A DNA stretch of 39,726 nucleotides from Dehalococcoidales bacterium (GCA_028716145.1 JAQUQL010000004.1:1-39726), one strand, 5' to 3'; positions 8,582 through 18,293 are shown, numbered from the stretch's first letter. Notes: generated by a model not told the origin, from the sequence alone. Made by a program: numbers and translations.

Positions 8582-8603
8582 CTGATCAGATTGGAGGCCG
8601 CAC

Positions 8604-9470
8604 ATGCAAACAGCCAGACTTGGTATTATCGGAGGGACCGGATTATATTCTGTAGAAGGCATGAGCAATATCCAAACCCTCGACCTTACCACTCCCTTTG
8701 GCAAACCCAGTGATGCCATAACTACCGGAGAGCTGGGAGAGACAAAGATCGCCTTTCTACCCAGGCATGGAAAGGGGCACCACATTGCACCCGGAGAGAT
8801 ACCATCTCTGGCAAACATCTGCGCCCTGAAAATGATCGGTGTTGAACAGATTCTGGCCTTTAATGCGGTTGGTTCCCTGAGGGAGGAGATCTGCCCGGGA
8901 GATATTGTGATACCGGACCAGTTTATCGATAAGACCACCCGGCGCCGGAGCAGTTTTTTTGGAGACGGGCTGGTTGCTCATATCTCTTTTGCTGATCCAG
9001 TATGTAAAAGCCTTGCACAAGCGGTCTTTGATGCTGCCATCAAGACCGGGGCCAATGCCCACTTCGGAGGCACTTATATAGTAATGGAAGGCCCGGCTTT
9101 TTCCACCCGCGCAGAATCCATACTGCACCGCTCGTGGGGAGCGCATGTTATCGGCATGACGGCTCTTCCTGAAGCAAAACTGGCTCGTGAAGCCGGGATT
9201 TGTTATGCTACGGTGGCTTGCGTAACTGATTACGACGCATGGCATGAAAGTGAAGAACCGGTTTCGGTTGATATGATACTCAGAACATTGCACTCAAACA
9301 CCGAAGCTTCAAAACAGATTATTCGTCAGGTAGTAACCAAGTTACCTTCGAGGAACAGGTGCAGCTGCGCGAGCGCTCTTAGCAATGCAATAGTCACCGA
9401 TCCTGAAGTTGCAAACAGTAAGCGGATCGAAGAACTCAAGCTTATTACCAGCAAGTACCTGGAAATATAA
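8604..9470 (+). CDS. mtnP: S-methyl-5'-thioadenosine phosphorylase
   Basis: Splits methylthioadenosine with phosphate into adenine and methylthioribose-1-phosphate, the substrate of MtnA. It is a trimeric-type purine nucleoside phosphorylase: phosphate motif GGTGLYSVEG at the N-terminus, PRHGKGH, FNAVGSLRE, and VMEGPAFSTRAES followed by IGMTALPEAKLAREAG. The stretch TDYDAWH, with Asp where inosine/guanosine enzymes have Asn, points to adenine specificity. It has 288 residues. It opens a new transcript with its own promoter and a GGAGG Shine-Dalgarno. The core-metE gene starts 7 bases after its stop. Confidence 0.92.
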   Translation: MQTARLGIIGGTGLYSVEGMSNIQTLDLTTPFGKPSDAITTGELGETKIAFLPRHGKGHHIAPGEIPSLANICALKMIGVEQILAFNAVGSLREEICPGDIVIPDQFIDKTTRRRSSFFGDGLVAHISFADPVCKSLAQAVFDAAIKTGANAHFGGTYIVMEGPAFSTRAESILHRSWGAHVIGMTALPEAKLAREAGICYATVACVTDYDAWHESEEPVSVDMILRTLHSNTEASKQIIRQVVTKLPSRNRCSCASALSNAIVTDPEVANSKRIEELKLITSKYLEI

Positions 9471-9477
9471 ACCAGCC

Positions 9478-10503
9478 ATGAACCATATCGAATACAATTT
9501 TAAAACCACCATAATCGGCAGTATGCCACACAAAAATGCAGGGTCAGCCTGTACCCTGATAGCACGCCACCTGAAAGACATTCCAGCCTGGCCACAACTG
9601 CCAAAGCGTTCCAGCCTGGAAGCGATGGATGTGCAATTCGGAACCGGGTTTCCCGGCCTGGATATTATCGACGGCAAAGCTGTTTTTAATCGCTCCGCCG
9701 GGTTCGAGCAATCCCTTGAGAGCCTTTACGAAGCATATCTGACGGATAATTATGCCAGATATGCGGTTGCGCCTGAATATGCCGCCGGACTCTACTATTT
9801 TTTGAATATGGCCGGCATCAACCCCTGGGCGGTAAAGGGGCAGGTGTCCGGACCTGTAAGCTGGTGCCTGGGCATAAGCGACGAAGAAGGTAAATCTATC
9901 CTCTACGATGACATATTGTCCGACGCTGCTGCCAGAATGCTGGCAATGAGTGGAGCATGGCAGGAAAAAGTACTGAAGACAGTGTGCAAAAATACGATCA
10001 TCTTCATAGACGAGCCTGCTATGTCCAGCTATGGTTCAGCTTATTTCAGCCTCTCTCGCGAGAAGGCAACCACCCTTATTAATGAATCGATGACCAAAAT
10101 AAAATGTCTTAAGGGCATCCATTGCTGCGGCAATACAGACTGGGGGCTGATACTTTCTACCAACCTGGATATACTATCACTGGATGCTTACCAGTATGGG
10201 GATACCCTGAGCCTTTATCCGGAAGCAGTAAAAGCTTTTCTCGCCAGAGGAGGAGGAGTGGCCTGGGGGATTGTCCCCAATTCAGAACCAGAAATCATAA
10301 AAGAAACTCCAGCCAGCCTGAAAGACAGATTGGAGGAGACTATGGCTCCACTGGCAAGAGCAGGAATCGACTTTAAATTACTTGCTGCAAGAAGCATGTT
10401 GACTCCCAGCTGCTCCCTTTCTGCGCTGAGTGAAGAATCAGCCGAACATACTCTTGTATTGCTAAACGAGCTTTCTGATCTTATGAAAGCCAGGCACCTT
10501 TAA
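9478..10503 (+). CDS. Core methionine synthase (MetE catalytic half only), methylcobalamin type
   Basis: A 341-residue protein equal to the C-terminal barrel of MetE, with the N-terminal half and the folate-binding extension absent. Zinc ligands fit HCC in GIHCCGNTDW and the Cys of LTPSCSL near the C-terminus; FIDEPAMSSYGSAYFS is the typical central motif. A biochemically studied core-MetE of Dehalococcoides mccartyi has this size and uses methylcobalamin, not methyl-folate, to methylate homocysteine. The same reaction is inferred here from size, context and presumed relatedness. The ATG lies 7 bases after mtnP; an upstream in-frame ATG at 9409 lies inside mtnP and is less likely. A related corrinoid methyltransferase cannot be excluded. 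Confidence 0.82.
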   Translation: MNHIEYNFKTTIIGSMPHKNAGSACTLIARHLKDIPAWPQLPKRSSLEAMDVQFGTGFPGLDIIDGKAVFNRSAGFEQSLESLYEAYLTDNYARYAVAPEYAAGLYYFLNMAGINPWAVKGQVSGPVSWCLGISDEEGKSILYDDILSDAAARMLAMSGAWQEKVLKTVCKNTIIFIDEPAMSSYGSAYFSLSREKATTLINESMTKIKCLKGIHCCGNTDWGLILSTNLDILSLDAYQYGDTLSLYPEAVKAFLARGGGVAWGIVPNSEPEIIKETPASLKDRLEETMAPLARAGIDFKLLAARSMLTPSCSLSALSEESAEHTLVLLNELSDLMKARHL

Positions 10504-10595
10504 ATTAAGAGCATGAAATGCCGGGTAATTGGACAGCGCTTTATTTGAGCTGTTATTGCTTTGCGCGGGAATAAAAACAGGAGATATTAAAAAAT

Positions 10596-11285
10596 ATGGA
10601 AGAGTTACAGCAAACCGGTGATCGATATTTCAAGGCAGTGCATGAAGTTATCAATGACAGCATTGCCAGAATGGTCAAAGATGAAGGCGAGCGCCGGTTT
10701 TATGAATCGCTGCTGGCTGGCGGAAATCACGCTGCTTCCAAAGTAGTCACCTATTGTGAGGGAATGAAAGAACTCTACGGTGAGGGAAGTGCATCTAAAT
10801 CACTGGAGCTCACCAAGCTTTTTACGCTTCTGATGCTGATACAAAGCTACCGATGGCTCAGTGAAAACCAGGCGCAGACCGATCAATCCGAAGAAGCCTC
10901 ACAAGCAGCAGCAGTGAATGTGCTGGCGATTTTTGGAGACGGTGATGACCACTATGTTGAGCTTTTCTCAAGAATGAAGATACAGTTTGATTATGATTCA
11001 CAGCATCATACTTCAATGGTGCACATGGGAGGGCTGATGCTGGGATGGGCAGCAGAAGCCATGGGGCAAAAGTGTGTTGACTGGGAAAACACCAGGTTTC
11101 CGGTTAAAAGCATGAGCGCCCTTACTCATTCAGGTGCCGTGCTGGACTCTTCCAGGATGCGAAGCCCTGCTGATATAAAGGCATTGTGGGCGTGTCATGG
11201 CGCCGGGTGCAAAGTATTGATCGATCATTATGAAGGAAAAGACGTTGAAGGGAACTCTTCCGCCAGCAATCAAGGATCTGACTAA
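10596..11285 (+). CDS. Uncharacterised helical protein in the SAM-recycling operon
   Basis: I do not recognise this 229-residue protein. It appears soluble and mostly alpha-helical, with no signal peptide or membrane segment. Notable features are a His-rich stretch HHTSMVHMGGLMLGW in the second half, two neighbouring clusters of acidic residues, and single cysteines near the C-terminus (WACHGAGCKV). A GGAG about 12 bases before the ATG supports the start. It lies 92 bases after core-metE; that gap holds no convincing promoter. Its 3' end overlaps the next gene, suggesting coupled expression with the kinase fusion. A role in methyl or methionine metabolism is only suggested by position. Confidence 0.72.
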   Translation: MEELQQTGDRYFKAVHEVINDSIARMVKDEGERRFYESLLAGGNHAASKVVTYCEGMKELYGEGSASKSLELTKLFTLLMLIQSYRWLSENQAQTDQSEEASQAAAVNVLAIFGDGDDHYVELFSRMKIQFDYDSQHHTSMVHMGGLMLGWAAEAMGQKCVDWENTRFPVKSMSALTHSGAVLDSSRMRSPADIKALWACHGAGCKVLIDHYEGKDVEGNSSASNQGSD

Positions 11286-12810
11286 AGTCGGAGCAATACC
11301 TGGCGAAACAGTCCCGGCAAAGCTGATCCAGACTCAGATGAGCTGGGTCCTGATTGCTGGCGAGCACGTTTACAAAATGAAAAAGCCGGTTAACCTCGGC
11401 TACGTTGACTACACTACTCTTGAAAAACGCCGCTATTACTGCCACCGGGAGGTTGAGCTTAATCGCAGGCTTTGCCCCCAGAACTACCTTGGAGTCAGCA
11501 CGATAAATCTCTGCAACAACACTTACTGCATCGACGGTAAAGGCGAGGTAGTTGATTACGCTGTCAAGATGAAAACTCTGCCACCGGAAAAAATGCTGGA
11601 TCATATTTTGGAGCATGGCAACCCCACTCCAGAAATGCTCCACCAGGTTGGAGCAAGAATCGCTGCTTTTCATCAGGAAGCTGAAACTGGCCCTCACATC
11701 AATCAATTCGGCAGCCTGGAATCAATCCGTTTTAATGCTGAGGAAAACTTTACCCAATCAAAGCCATATACAGGGGTAGCGGTCTCCTCTGAAACGCTTG
11801 ACCGTATAGAGAATTTTGCTACTGATTTTCTGGATAATCATGCTGGATTGTTTGAGAACAGGGTGGCGGAAGGGCGTATACGAGATTGCCATGGCGATTT
11901 ACACTCCTCCCATATCTGTTTTACTGACAAGTTGTGTATTTACGATTGCATAGAATTCAATGACAGATTCCGGTACGCAGATACCGCCTCTGAAGTTGCT
12001 TTTCTGGCTATGGACCTTGACCATTACGGCCGAGCAGACTTATCGCAAGCTTTTATACAGCGCTATCTTGAAATCACTGGTGACAACCAGGCTGAAAAAT
12101 TAATGAGGTTTTATAAATGCTATCGGGCAATGGTCAGAGCCAAAGTAAACTGCTTTAAACTGGATGATCCTTACGTCAGCGCTGAAGAGAAACGTCTTGC
12201 CTGTCTAGGGGCACAGCTTTATTTCGCCCTGGCGGAAAGCTACACCACAGACAAGCCATGGCTACTGGTAAACGTCGGCCTGGTAGGCAGCGGCAAATCA
12301 ACCCTGGCCAAGGCACTTGCCTCACATTTGGGAATGGCAATAATTTCTTCTGACCTAGTCCGCAAAGAGATGGCAGGTATTCCGCCAACCCAATCGGGTG
12401 CAGTCGAGATGGATAGCGGAATATACTCTCCCGATTTTTCCCGGCTGACGTACGAAGCAATGTTCAACCAGGCCGAAAAATGGTTAAAGCTGGGGGTATC
12501 GGTTATATTGGACGGTACTTTCACGCTCAGAAAAAGCCGCGTTACAGCTCGCGAAATAGCTGCAAGAAATAACGCCGGTTTTTGCGAACTTGAATATATA
12601 ATAAGCGACGAGGAAGCTTGTCAGCGTATCTCTCTCAGACAGAGTGACCCGGGTAATGTAAGCGATGGCACCACCGATGTGTACTTCAAAATGAAACGCG
12701 AATTCGAACCTCTCGACAAAACTGAAGAGTCCCAGCGTGTTATAATTGATAGTGCCGGTACAACTGAAGAACATATTGCCAGTATCCGGCATCATATTTT
12801 TCAACAGTAA
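11230..12810 (+). CDS. Fused APH-like kinase and P-loop (zeta/AAA-type) kinase
   Basis: A 526-residue two-domain protein of the COG2187+COG0645 type. The N-terminal half resembles aminoglycoside-phosphotransferase/choline-kinase folds: catalytic loop CHGDLHSSH at about residue 221 and metal-binding [14 protein letters not shown] after it. The C-terminal half has Walker [10 protein letters not shown] at about 348-356 and an [10 protein letters not shown] follow-up, as in zeta-toxin or gluconate-kinase-like P-loop kinases. The substrate is unknown. ATG 11230 lies inside the previous gene without a Shine-Dalgarno; TTG 11245, preceded by AAGGAA six bases upstream, is an equally good start and fits the usual LPPAI beginning. 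An antibiotic-resistance role is unlikely for this family. Confidence 0.83.
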   Translation: MKEKTLKGTLPPAIKDLTKVGAIPGETVPAKLIQTQMSWVLIAGEHVYKMKKPVNLGYVDYTTLEKRRYYCHREVELNRRLCPQNYLGVSTINLCNNTYCIDGKGEVVDYAVKMKTLPPEKMLDHILEHGNPTPEMLHQVGARIAAFHQEAETGPHINQFGSLESIRFNAEENFTQSKPYTGVAVSSETLDRIENFATDFLDNHAGLFENRVAEGRIRDCHGDLHSSHICFTDKLCIYDCIEFNDRFRYADTASEVAFLAMDLDHYGRADLSQAFIQRYLEITGDNQAEKLMRFYKCYRAMVRAKVNCFKLDDPYVSAEEKRLACLGAQLYFALAESYTTDKPWLLVNVGLVGSGKSTLAKALASHLGMAIISSDLVRKEMAGIPPTQSGAVEMDSGIYSPDFSRLTYEAMFNQAEKWLKLGVSVILDGTFTLRKSRVTAREIAARNNAGFCELEYIISDEEACQRISLRQSDPGNVSDGTTDVYFKMKREFEPLDKTEESQRVIIDSAGTTEEHIASIRHHIFQQ

Positions 12811-12820
12811 AGGAGCTAGT

Positions 12821-14074
12821 ATGGCTGACTATGAAATAAAAGACATTGCTCTCGCTGAAACCGGGCGTGAGCGCATCAACTGGGCAGGCCGGGAAATGCC
12901 GGTGTTAAAACTTATCGGAGAACGCTTCGATAAAGAAAAACCGTTTGAAGGAATCCGCATAGCAGCCTGCCTTCATGTGACTACAGAAACTGCCAACCTG
13001 GCACTGGTCCTGAAAAAAGGCGGCGCCGAGGTTAGTCTTTGTGCCTCCAACCCTCTTTCCACCCAGGATGACGTGTGCGCAGCACTGGTCGAAAATGGAA
13101 TGGCGGTGAACGCCATTCATGGCGCAGACGATAAAAGTTATTATCGCCACATTAACAAAACGATAGATATAAAACCACATCTGACCGTTGACGATGGGGC
13201 TGACCTTGTGACCACCCTTCATACAACTCGTACAGAGCTTGTCAGCGAAGTATTAGGCGGAACCGAGGAAACCACTACTGGCGTGATACGGCTTAGAAGC
13301 CTGGCGGCTGAAGGACGGCTTAAATACCCCATTGTTGCTGTAAATGACGCGTTAACCAAACACCTTTTCGATAACCGCTACGGCACCGGACAGAGCACCA
13401 TAGACGGCATCACCCGGTCCACCAACATACTCTGGGCAGGAAAAACTGTAGTTGTAGGTGGTTATGGATGGTGCGGGCGCGGTATAGCCATGAGGGCAAG
13501 AGGCATGGGCTCGCAAGTGGTTGTTATTGAAACAGAGCCCTTGCGCGCACTAGAGGCAGTGATGGACGGCTACCGGGTAATGCCAGCCATGGAAGCTGCC
13601 AGAATTGGAGATGTTTTTATCACAGCAACCGGCGACAAACATGTCTTAACCGGCAAGCACTTCGAGATCATGAAAAACGGCGCCATGCTGGCCAATAGCG
13701 GCCACTTCAACGTGGAAATAGATATACCAGCCCTGAAAAATATGTCGACCGGCAGCAAGAATATACGACAAATCATAGATGAACATACTCTTGCCGACGG
13801 GCGCAAAATATATCTTCTTGGAGAAGGAAGGCTGATCAACCTGGCCGGAGCTGAAGGACACCCCGCTTCAGTTATGGACATGAGCTTTGCCAACCAGGCA
13901 CTCTCCCTTGAATACCTGGTAAAAAACCAGGGCTTGGCAACAGGTGTTTACCCGGTGCCTGCCGATATAGACAGGTCGGTTGCCAGTTTAAAACTGGAAG
14001 CACTGGGAGTAAAAATAGATTCCCTGACCCCTCAGCAGCATAAATACCTGCAAAGCTGGCAGGAAGGAACATAG
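12821..14074 (+). CDS. ahcY: Adenosylhomocysteinase
   Basis: Hydrolyses S-adenosylhomocysteine to adenosine and homocysteine, the substrate of core-MetE. Seen: DDGADLVT near the N-terminal third, [12 protein letters not shown], the NAD-binding [22 protein letters not shown], and [23 protein letters not shown]. The 417-residue form lacks the insertion of the longer proteobacterial/eukaryotic enzymes and ends without their conserved KPxYYRY tail, so it is the short archaeal/thermophile type. The ATG follows AAAGGAG at a good distance; an upstream in-frame ATG inside the previous gene is rejected. metK begins 8 bases after its stop. Confidence 0.95.
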   Translation: MADYEIKDIALAETGRERINWAGREMPVLKLIGERFDKEKPFEGIRIAACLHVTTETANLALVLKKGGAEVSLCASNPLSTQDDVCAALVENGMAVNAIHGADDKSYYRHINKTIDIKPHLTVDDGADLVTTLHTTRTELVSEVLGGTEETTTGVIRLRSLAAEGRLKYPIVAVNDALTKHLFDNRYGTGQSTIDGITRSTNILWAGKTVVVGGYGWCGRGIAMRARGMGSQVVVIETEPLRALEAVMDGYRVMPAMEAARIGDVFITATGDKHVLTGKHFEIMKNGAMLANSGHFNVEIDIPALKNMSTGSKNIRQIIDEHTLADGRKIYLLGEGRLINLAGAEGHPASVMDMSFANQALSLEYLVKNQGLATGVYPVPADIDRSVASLKLEALGVKIDSLTPQQHKYLQSWQEGT

Positions 14075-14082
14075 GAGGACCC

Positions 14083-15291
14083 ATGACCAATACCTTTAAA
14101 AACTCTGCCTGCTACCTGCTCACTTCCGAGTCGGTAGCTGAAGGACACCCGGACAAGTTATGCGACCAGGTTTCAGACGCTATCCTGGATGAAATACTGG
14201 ATAAAGACCCCGCCGCACGAGTTGCGTGTGAAACGGCCGTCACCAACGGATTGATTGCCATAATGGGAGAAATCACAACGTCTTGTTATGTTGATGTTGC
14301 CCGTATCGCCCGCGGTGTTGTAGCAGATATAGGCTACACCAACCCTGAGTACGGTTTCCACCACGAAACCTGCGGCGTGATTTCTGCTATCCATGAACAG
14401 TCACCAGACATTGCACAGGGAGTCAACTGCGCCAGAGAAGCACGGAAAGAAGCCCCGAATGACGACTTTGACCTTATCGGTGCCGGCGACCAGGGTATGA
14501 TGGTTGGATTTGCCTGCAACGAAACACCTGAACTTATGCCACTGCCGATATCTCTGGCACACAAACTATGCCGCCGGCTGGCAGAGGTGAGGAAAAATGG
14601 TACCATTCCCTATCTCAGGCCTGATGGAAAGTCCCAGGTAACTGTAGAATACAAGGAAGGTGTACCAAGGAGAATAGATAGCGTTGTGATAGGGGCTCAG
14701 CATGATGATAACATCAGCGCTGAAAAAATAGAGGCTGATATAATCAGGGAAGTAATAAACCCGGTTATTCCACTTGATTTCACCGATGATAATACCAGAT
14801 ACCTGGTTAATGCTACCGGACGCTTTGTGGTGGGAGGACCGGTTTCTGATACAGGGTTTACTGGCCGTAAAATTATTGTAGATACTTACGGCGGTGTAGC
14901 CCGCCACGGCGGGGGAGCCTTTTCCGGCAAAGATCCAACCAAGGTGGATCGAAGCGGGTCGTATATGGCACGCTACGTTGCCAAAAACCTGGTAGCTGCC
15001 GGTCTTGCCGACCGTATGGAAATACAGATAGCTTATGCCATCGGTGTGGCCAAACCACTTTCAGTTTCCTTTGAAGCATTTGGCACTGCCAAAGTAAGCA
15101 ATGAAAAACTGCATGAGCTTATCAACAGGCATTTCGACTTCAGACCGGGAGCTATCATACACCGTTTTAACCTGCGCCGCCCTATATACCGCCAGGTTGC
15201 TTCTTTCGGTCATTTTGGTAGAACCGATATCGAATTGCCTTGGGAGCAAACTGATATGGCCAGCATTTTACAAAAGGAAGCACTTGGTTAA
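14083..15291 (+). CDS. metK: S-adenosylmethionine synthetase
   Basis: Makes SAM from methionine and ATP and closes the recycling loop formed with ahcY and core-metE. Clear motifs: [20 protein letters not shown] at the start, GAGDQGMM in the middle, and [16 protein letters not shown] in the C-terminal third, with the expected catalytic His, Asp and Lys residues. Length 402 is standard for bacterial MetK. The ATG is preceded by TAGGAGG. The leader holds no SAM riboswitch; the gene appears to be read from the mtnP promoter more than 5 kb upstream. Confidence 0.97.
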   Translation: MTNTFKNSACYLLTSESVAEGHPDKLCDQVSDAILDEILDKDPAARVACETAVTNGLIAIMGEITTSCYVDVARIARGVVADIGYTNPEYGFHHETCGVISAIHEQSPDIAQGVNCAREARKEAPNDDFDLIGAGDQGMMVGFACNETPELMPLPISLAHKLCRRLAEVRKNGTIPYLRPDGKSQVTVEYKEGVPRRIDSVVIGAQHDDNISAEKIEADIIREVINPVIPLDFTDDNTRYLVNATGRFVVGGPVSDTGFTGRKIIVDTYGGVARHGGGAFSGKDPTKVDRSGSYMARYVAKNLVAAGLADRMEIQIAYAIGVAKPLSVSFEAFGTAKVSNEKLHELINRHFDFRPGAIIHRFNLRRPIYRQVASFGHFGRTDIELPWEQTDMASILQKEALG

Positions 15292-15303
15292 ACTGCAAGT
15301 AAT

Positions 15304-16746
15304 ATGAGTAACCTGGAGCATTCAGTAATAAAATTCGGCACCGACGGATGGCGGGGTATAATCGCCGAAGATTTTACCTTTGACAACGTCCGGCTGTGTG
15401 CTCTTGCAACCGCAAAGTATATACTGAAAAGCAGCAACGATGTCCGACCCCTGGTTGTGGTGGGCTATGATACCCGTTTTGCATCTGAAGCGTTTGCCAG
15501 AGCTGTTGCCGGAGTAATGACAGAAAACGGAATCAGGGTAGTAATAAGCGCTTCAACCTGCGCCACTCCTGCACTCAGCTATGCTGTTGCGGCTAGACAG
15601 GCATCTGCCGGTATCATGATTACCGCCAGTCATAATCCAGCAGAATGGAACGGTTTTAAAATCAAAGCGACCAACGGTTCAAGCGCTTCCCCAGAAACCA
15701 TCAGTACAATTGAGGAGATAATCGCAGACCTGTCACCCGGACCGAAATCCAATTCGACAGGGTTCGATAAAGCCGTAAACAGCGGTTTGGCCGATATTAC
15801 CGACATCAATTCATATTATCTTGCCAGGCTTGCCAGCATGGTGGATATAAAAGCCATCCAAAAGACACCTCTTAAAATAGCATTTGATGGAATGTTCGGC
15901 TCCGGCACCGGATACTTAAGCGAACTGCTTAAAGGCGGACAGCTTGGTGTAATCGAAATCAATGCGGGACCCAACCCGGCATTTCCAGGTATCAGGCAAC
16001 CCGAGCCGATCGGCCAAAATCTGCTAAAACTGTCTTCAGTTGTAAAGGATATAGGCGCAGCAGTTGGTCTGGCCACCGATGGTGATGCTGACCGGCTAGG
16101 CATAATTGATGAAAATGGCGATTTTTTAAACACCCTGCAGGTATACGCCCTGCTTGCTTTATATTTCCTTGAAGTGAGGAAGGAACGAGGCGCAATAGTT
16201 AAAACCATAACCTCTTCCCAGATGCTCGACAGGCTCGGTGAACTGTACGGAGTGCCGGTGCATGAAGTGCCAGTTGGATTTAAATATGTAGCACCGGTTA
16301 TGATAGAGCACGACGCAATGGTCGGCGGGGAGGAGAGCGGCGGATACGGATATCGAGGCCATATTCCGGAAAGAGACGGCATCCTTTCCGGGCTCTTTTT
16401 CCTTGATTACATGATAAAAACCGGCAAAACTCCCTCTCAATTGATCGAGTCTCTTTACAGCAAGGTTGGCCCCCATTATTACGAGAGGAAAGATCTATTT
16501 TTTACACCTGAAAGAAAGCAGGAAATACTTAAATGCGTCGGCAAGGCGAATCCAAGCTGCCTGGCCGGATGCAAGGTAATCAGGAAGGATAACATAGATG
16601 GCACTCGCTTCATGCTGGATGATCGTTCCTGGCTGCTCATCCGATTCTCCGGGACTGAGCCACTCCTGCGCATTTATGCAGAAGCCAGCAGCCCTGAGCG
16701 TGTTAAGCAATTGATACAAGAGGGAAAGGTTATTACCGGTCTGTAA
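15304..16746 (+). CDS. Phosphohexomutase (phosphoglucomutase/phosphomannomutase)
   Basis: Alpha-D-phosphohexomutase of 480 residues that interconverts sugar-6- and sugar-1-phosphates. The four family signatures are present: phosphoserine loop TASHNPAEWNGFK, metal loop DGDADRLGI, sugar loop GGEESGGYG and phosphate loop RFSGTEPLLRIYAE near the C-terminus. GEESG, not GEQSG, argues against GlmM and for a phosphogluco/mannomutase. The exact sugar cannot be told from sequence. It starts at ATG 15304, twelve bases after metK, with weak ribosome binding. The following cupin gene suggests nucleotide-sugar or mannose metabolism. Confidence 0.92.
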   Translation: MSNLEHSVIKFGTDGWRGIIAEDFTFDNVRLCALATAKYILKSSNDVRPLVVVGYDTRFASEAFARAVAGVMTENGIRVVISASTCATPALSYAVAARQASAGIMITASHNPAEWNGFKIKATNGSSASPETISTIEEIIADLSPGPKSNSTGFDKAVNSGLADITDINSYYLARLASMVDIKAIQKTPLKIAFDGMFGSGTGYLSELLKGGQLGVIEINAGPNPAFPGIRQPEPIGQNLLKLSSVVKDIGAAVGLATDGDADRLGIIDENGDFLNTLQVYALLALYFLEVRKERGAIVKTITSSQMLDRLGELYGVPVHEVPVGFKYVAPVMIEHDAMVGGEESGGYGYRGHIPERDGILSGLFFLDYMIKTGKTPSQLIESLYSKVGPHYYERKDLFFTPERKQEILKCVGKANPSCLAGCKVIRKDNIDGTRFMLDDRSWLLIRFSGTEPLLRIYAEASSPERVKQLIQEGKVITGL

Positions 16747-16757
16747 GGAGATAAATT

Positions 16758-17123
16758 TTGAGTAAACAGCTGCCACAGAAAATACTTAAACCATGGGGCT
16801 GGGAGCTTCTTTACGCTTTGACCGATAGCTATGCCGGTAAAATCATTTTTGTTAAAGAAGGCCACCGCCTAAGCCTCCAATACCATCGGAAAAAAGAGGA
16901 GACGATGTACCTTTTTTCCGGCAGTATTGTTTTTGAAACCGGTGATTCCCCTTCCGAGCTCAAATGCAGCGTTGTTGTTGAAGGCCAGAGTATCCATCTG
17001 CCCCCCAACACTCTGCACAGGATAAAGGCCAATCAGGACAGTATGATCCTTGAAGTCTCTACCCCAGAGCTTGATGATGTTACCAGGCTTGATGACGATT
17101 ATGGGAGGAAGCGTTATGAATGA
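16758..17123 (+). CDS. Cupin-domain protein (mannose-6-phosphate isomerase-like)
   Basis: A single 121-residue cupin barrel. Metal-binding motifs are EGHRLSLQYHRKKEETMYLFSG (residues about 35-56, with two His and one Glu) and LPPNTLHRI (His). The beginning, KPWGWELLYALTDSYAGKI, matches the start of type II mannose-6-phosphate isomerase/GDP-mannose pyrophosphorylase cupin halves. It could isomerise a phosphosugar for the neighbouring mutase, but stand-alone cupins have many roles. The start is TTG, with AAGGAG (16745-16750) seven bases upstream. Its stop overlaps the next gene by eight bases. Confidence 0.85.
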   Translation: MSKQLPQKILKPWGWELLYALTDSYAGKIIFVKEGHRLSLQYHRKKEETMYLFSGSIVFETGDSPSELKCSVVVEGQSIHLPPNTLHRIKANQDSMILEVSTPELDDVTRLDDDYGRKRYE

Positions 17124-17823
17124 TATCAACCCGTACTCAATACTAAAAGTGGAATCCGATATAGCCAACCTCATCGCCGAGCAGCATGGAAGAGAATTAT
17201 CGCTATGCGAACAGCTGATAAACAGTTACCTTAACGGATTCAGTACACTGCCACCAATCAGTGATTCAATCGGTCTCAGGACGGTTCTGCTTTTACTTAC
17301 AACCCGCGGTTTCAACTCCCTGTGGTCTTCCTTCAACCTGTTTAAAAAAGGCTATTACTCTCAATCTATTATTTTAACGCGGTCTGCTCTTGAAGACTGG
17401 CTCACCGGAGAAGACTGCCGTACCAATACCGAAACATTAAATCTCCTGCTGGAAGGCAAGGACGAGTTCTGGAAGCGCGAATTCAAATTTCACCAGATGG
17501 CCAAGAGGTTGCCAGAGCAAATCGCAGATTCATGGAAATCAATTTACGACTCCATGAGCAGTATTGCTCACCCTCGCACTCCTTCTCTTACCATGCTTTT
17601 TACCCCCTCCAAAGATATACGTCTGGGAGCGTATTACGATAAATTTCATTTCTTAAAAGCTTATCAGGTTTGGATGGTTGCTATTTCCCTGTTACCGGAA
17701 GCACTTTACTCCATCATGGAATCTGATGGAGAAGATTGGTGGCAAGTAAACTCACCCCTGTATGCAACCACTTTGCCCGAAATTGAAAGGGTGAAAAAAC
17801 AGCTGGAAAACTGGAACCCTTAA
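17116..17823 (+). CDS. Uncharacterised helical protein (possibly DUF5677-like)
   Basis: A 235-residue soluble, helix-rich protein that I cannot assign. The middle reads GYYSQSIILTRSALEDWLTG, followed later by YDSMSSIAHPRTPSL. This pairing of R..LE.W with S..AHP recalls families of DUF5677/HEPN-like helical proteins, but the match is weak. The start is ATG 17116, after GGGAGGAAGC and overlapping the cupin stop, so an upstream in-frame extension is rejected. It is the last plus-strand gene before the bidirectional terminator. No link to sugar metabolism is visible beyond position. Confidence 0.7.
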   Translation: MNDINPYSILKVESDIANLIAEQHGRELSLCEQLINSYLNGFSTLPPISDSIGLRTVLLLLTTRGFNSLWSSFNLFKKGYYSQSIILTRSALEDWLTGEDCRTNTETLNLLLEGKDEFWKREFKFHQMAKRLPEQIADSWKSIYDSMSSIAHPRTPSLTMLFTPSKDIRLGAYYDKFHFLKAYQVWMVAISLLPEALYSIMESDGEDWWQVNSPLYATTLPEIERVKKQLENWNP

Positions 17824-17850
17824 CCAAGGCTTTGTAAAAATATAAAAAAA

Positions 17851-17876
17851 CCGCGGAACAAGTCCGCGGTTTTTTT
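17851..17876. terminator. Bidirectional intrinsic terminator between convergent operons
   Basis: CCGCGGA (17851-17857), a 5-base loop and TCCGCGG (17863-17869) form a perfect 7-bp GC-rich stem flanked by seven A's on the left and seven T's on the right. It can stop the plus-strand metK/mutase transcript and the minus-strand ribosomal transcript ending at rpsI. Confidence 0.95.
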
Positions 17877-17891
17877 CTTTCAATCAAATGT

Positions 17892-18293
17892 TTAACGTTT
17901 GGTGTACTGAGGAGCTTTGCGAGCCCGTTTGAGCCCTGGCTTTTTGCGCTCCTTGATGCGAGAATCCCTGGTGAGCAAGCCGTTTTCCCTGAGTAGGGAA
18001 TGATACTTCTCGTCCACTTCGGAAAGCGCTCTGGCAATACCATGGCGAATAGCTTCGCACTGCCCGGTGATTCCGCCACCGTTTACCTTTATAACCGCAT
18101 CGAACTTGCTCATCGTGCCGGTCACTTCAAATGGTTTTAAAATAGCCTGGCGATACTGCACCCGGTGAAACCGTTCTTCGAAAGGAGCACCGTCAACCAG
18201 GATAGCGCCATTTCCGGAATAAAGCTTGACCTGGGCAACCGCGCATTTGCGCCTGCCTGTGCCGTGTAAATATTCTTTCTGTTTTTCTATCAT
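17892..18293 (-). CDS. rpsI: Ribosomal protein S9
   Basis: A 133-residue S9 of the small-subunit head. The GTGRRKCAVAQVKL start and VNGGGITGQCEAIRHGIARAL centre are typical, and the tail ends APQYTKR, the flexible end that reaches the P-site tRNA. It is the last gene of the ribosomal super-operon. It follows rplM closely, the usual L13-S9 pair, and reads into the bidirectional terminator 16 bases later. Confidence 0.98.
   Translation of the reverse strand: MIEKQKEYLHGTGRRKCAVAQVKLYSGNGAILVDGAPFEERFHRVQYRQAILKPFEVTGTMSKFDAVIKVNGGGITGQCEAIRHGIARALSEVDEKYHSLLRENGLLTRDSRIKERKKPGLKRARKAPQYTKR

Noticed and set aside
11230-12810. Aminoglycoside resistance gene
   Set aside because: The APH-like fold is fused to a P-loop kinase as in a widespread metabolic or stress family, and it lies in a housekeeping methionine operon.
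15816-16382. Long minus-strand reading frame opposite the phosphohexomutase
   Set aside because: It lies fully antisense to a well-conserved enzyme, with shadow-like composition and no ribosome-binding site.
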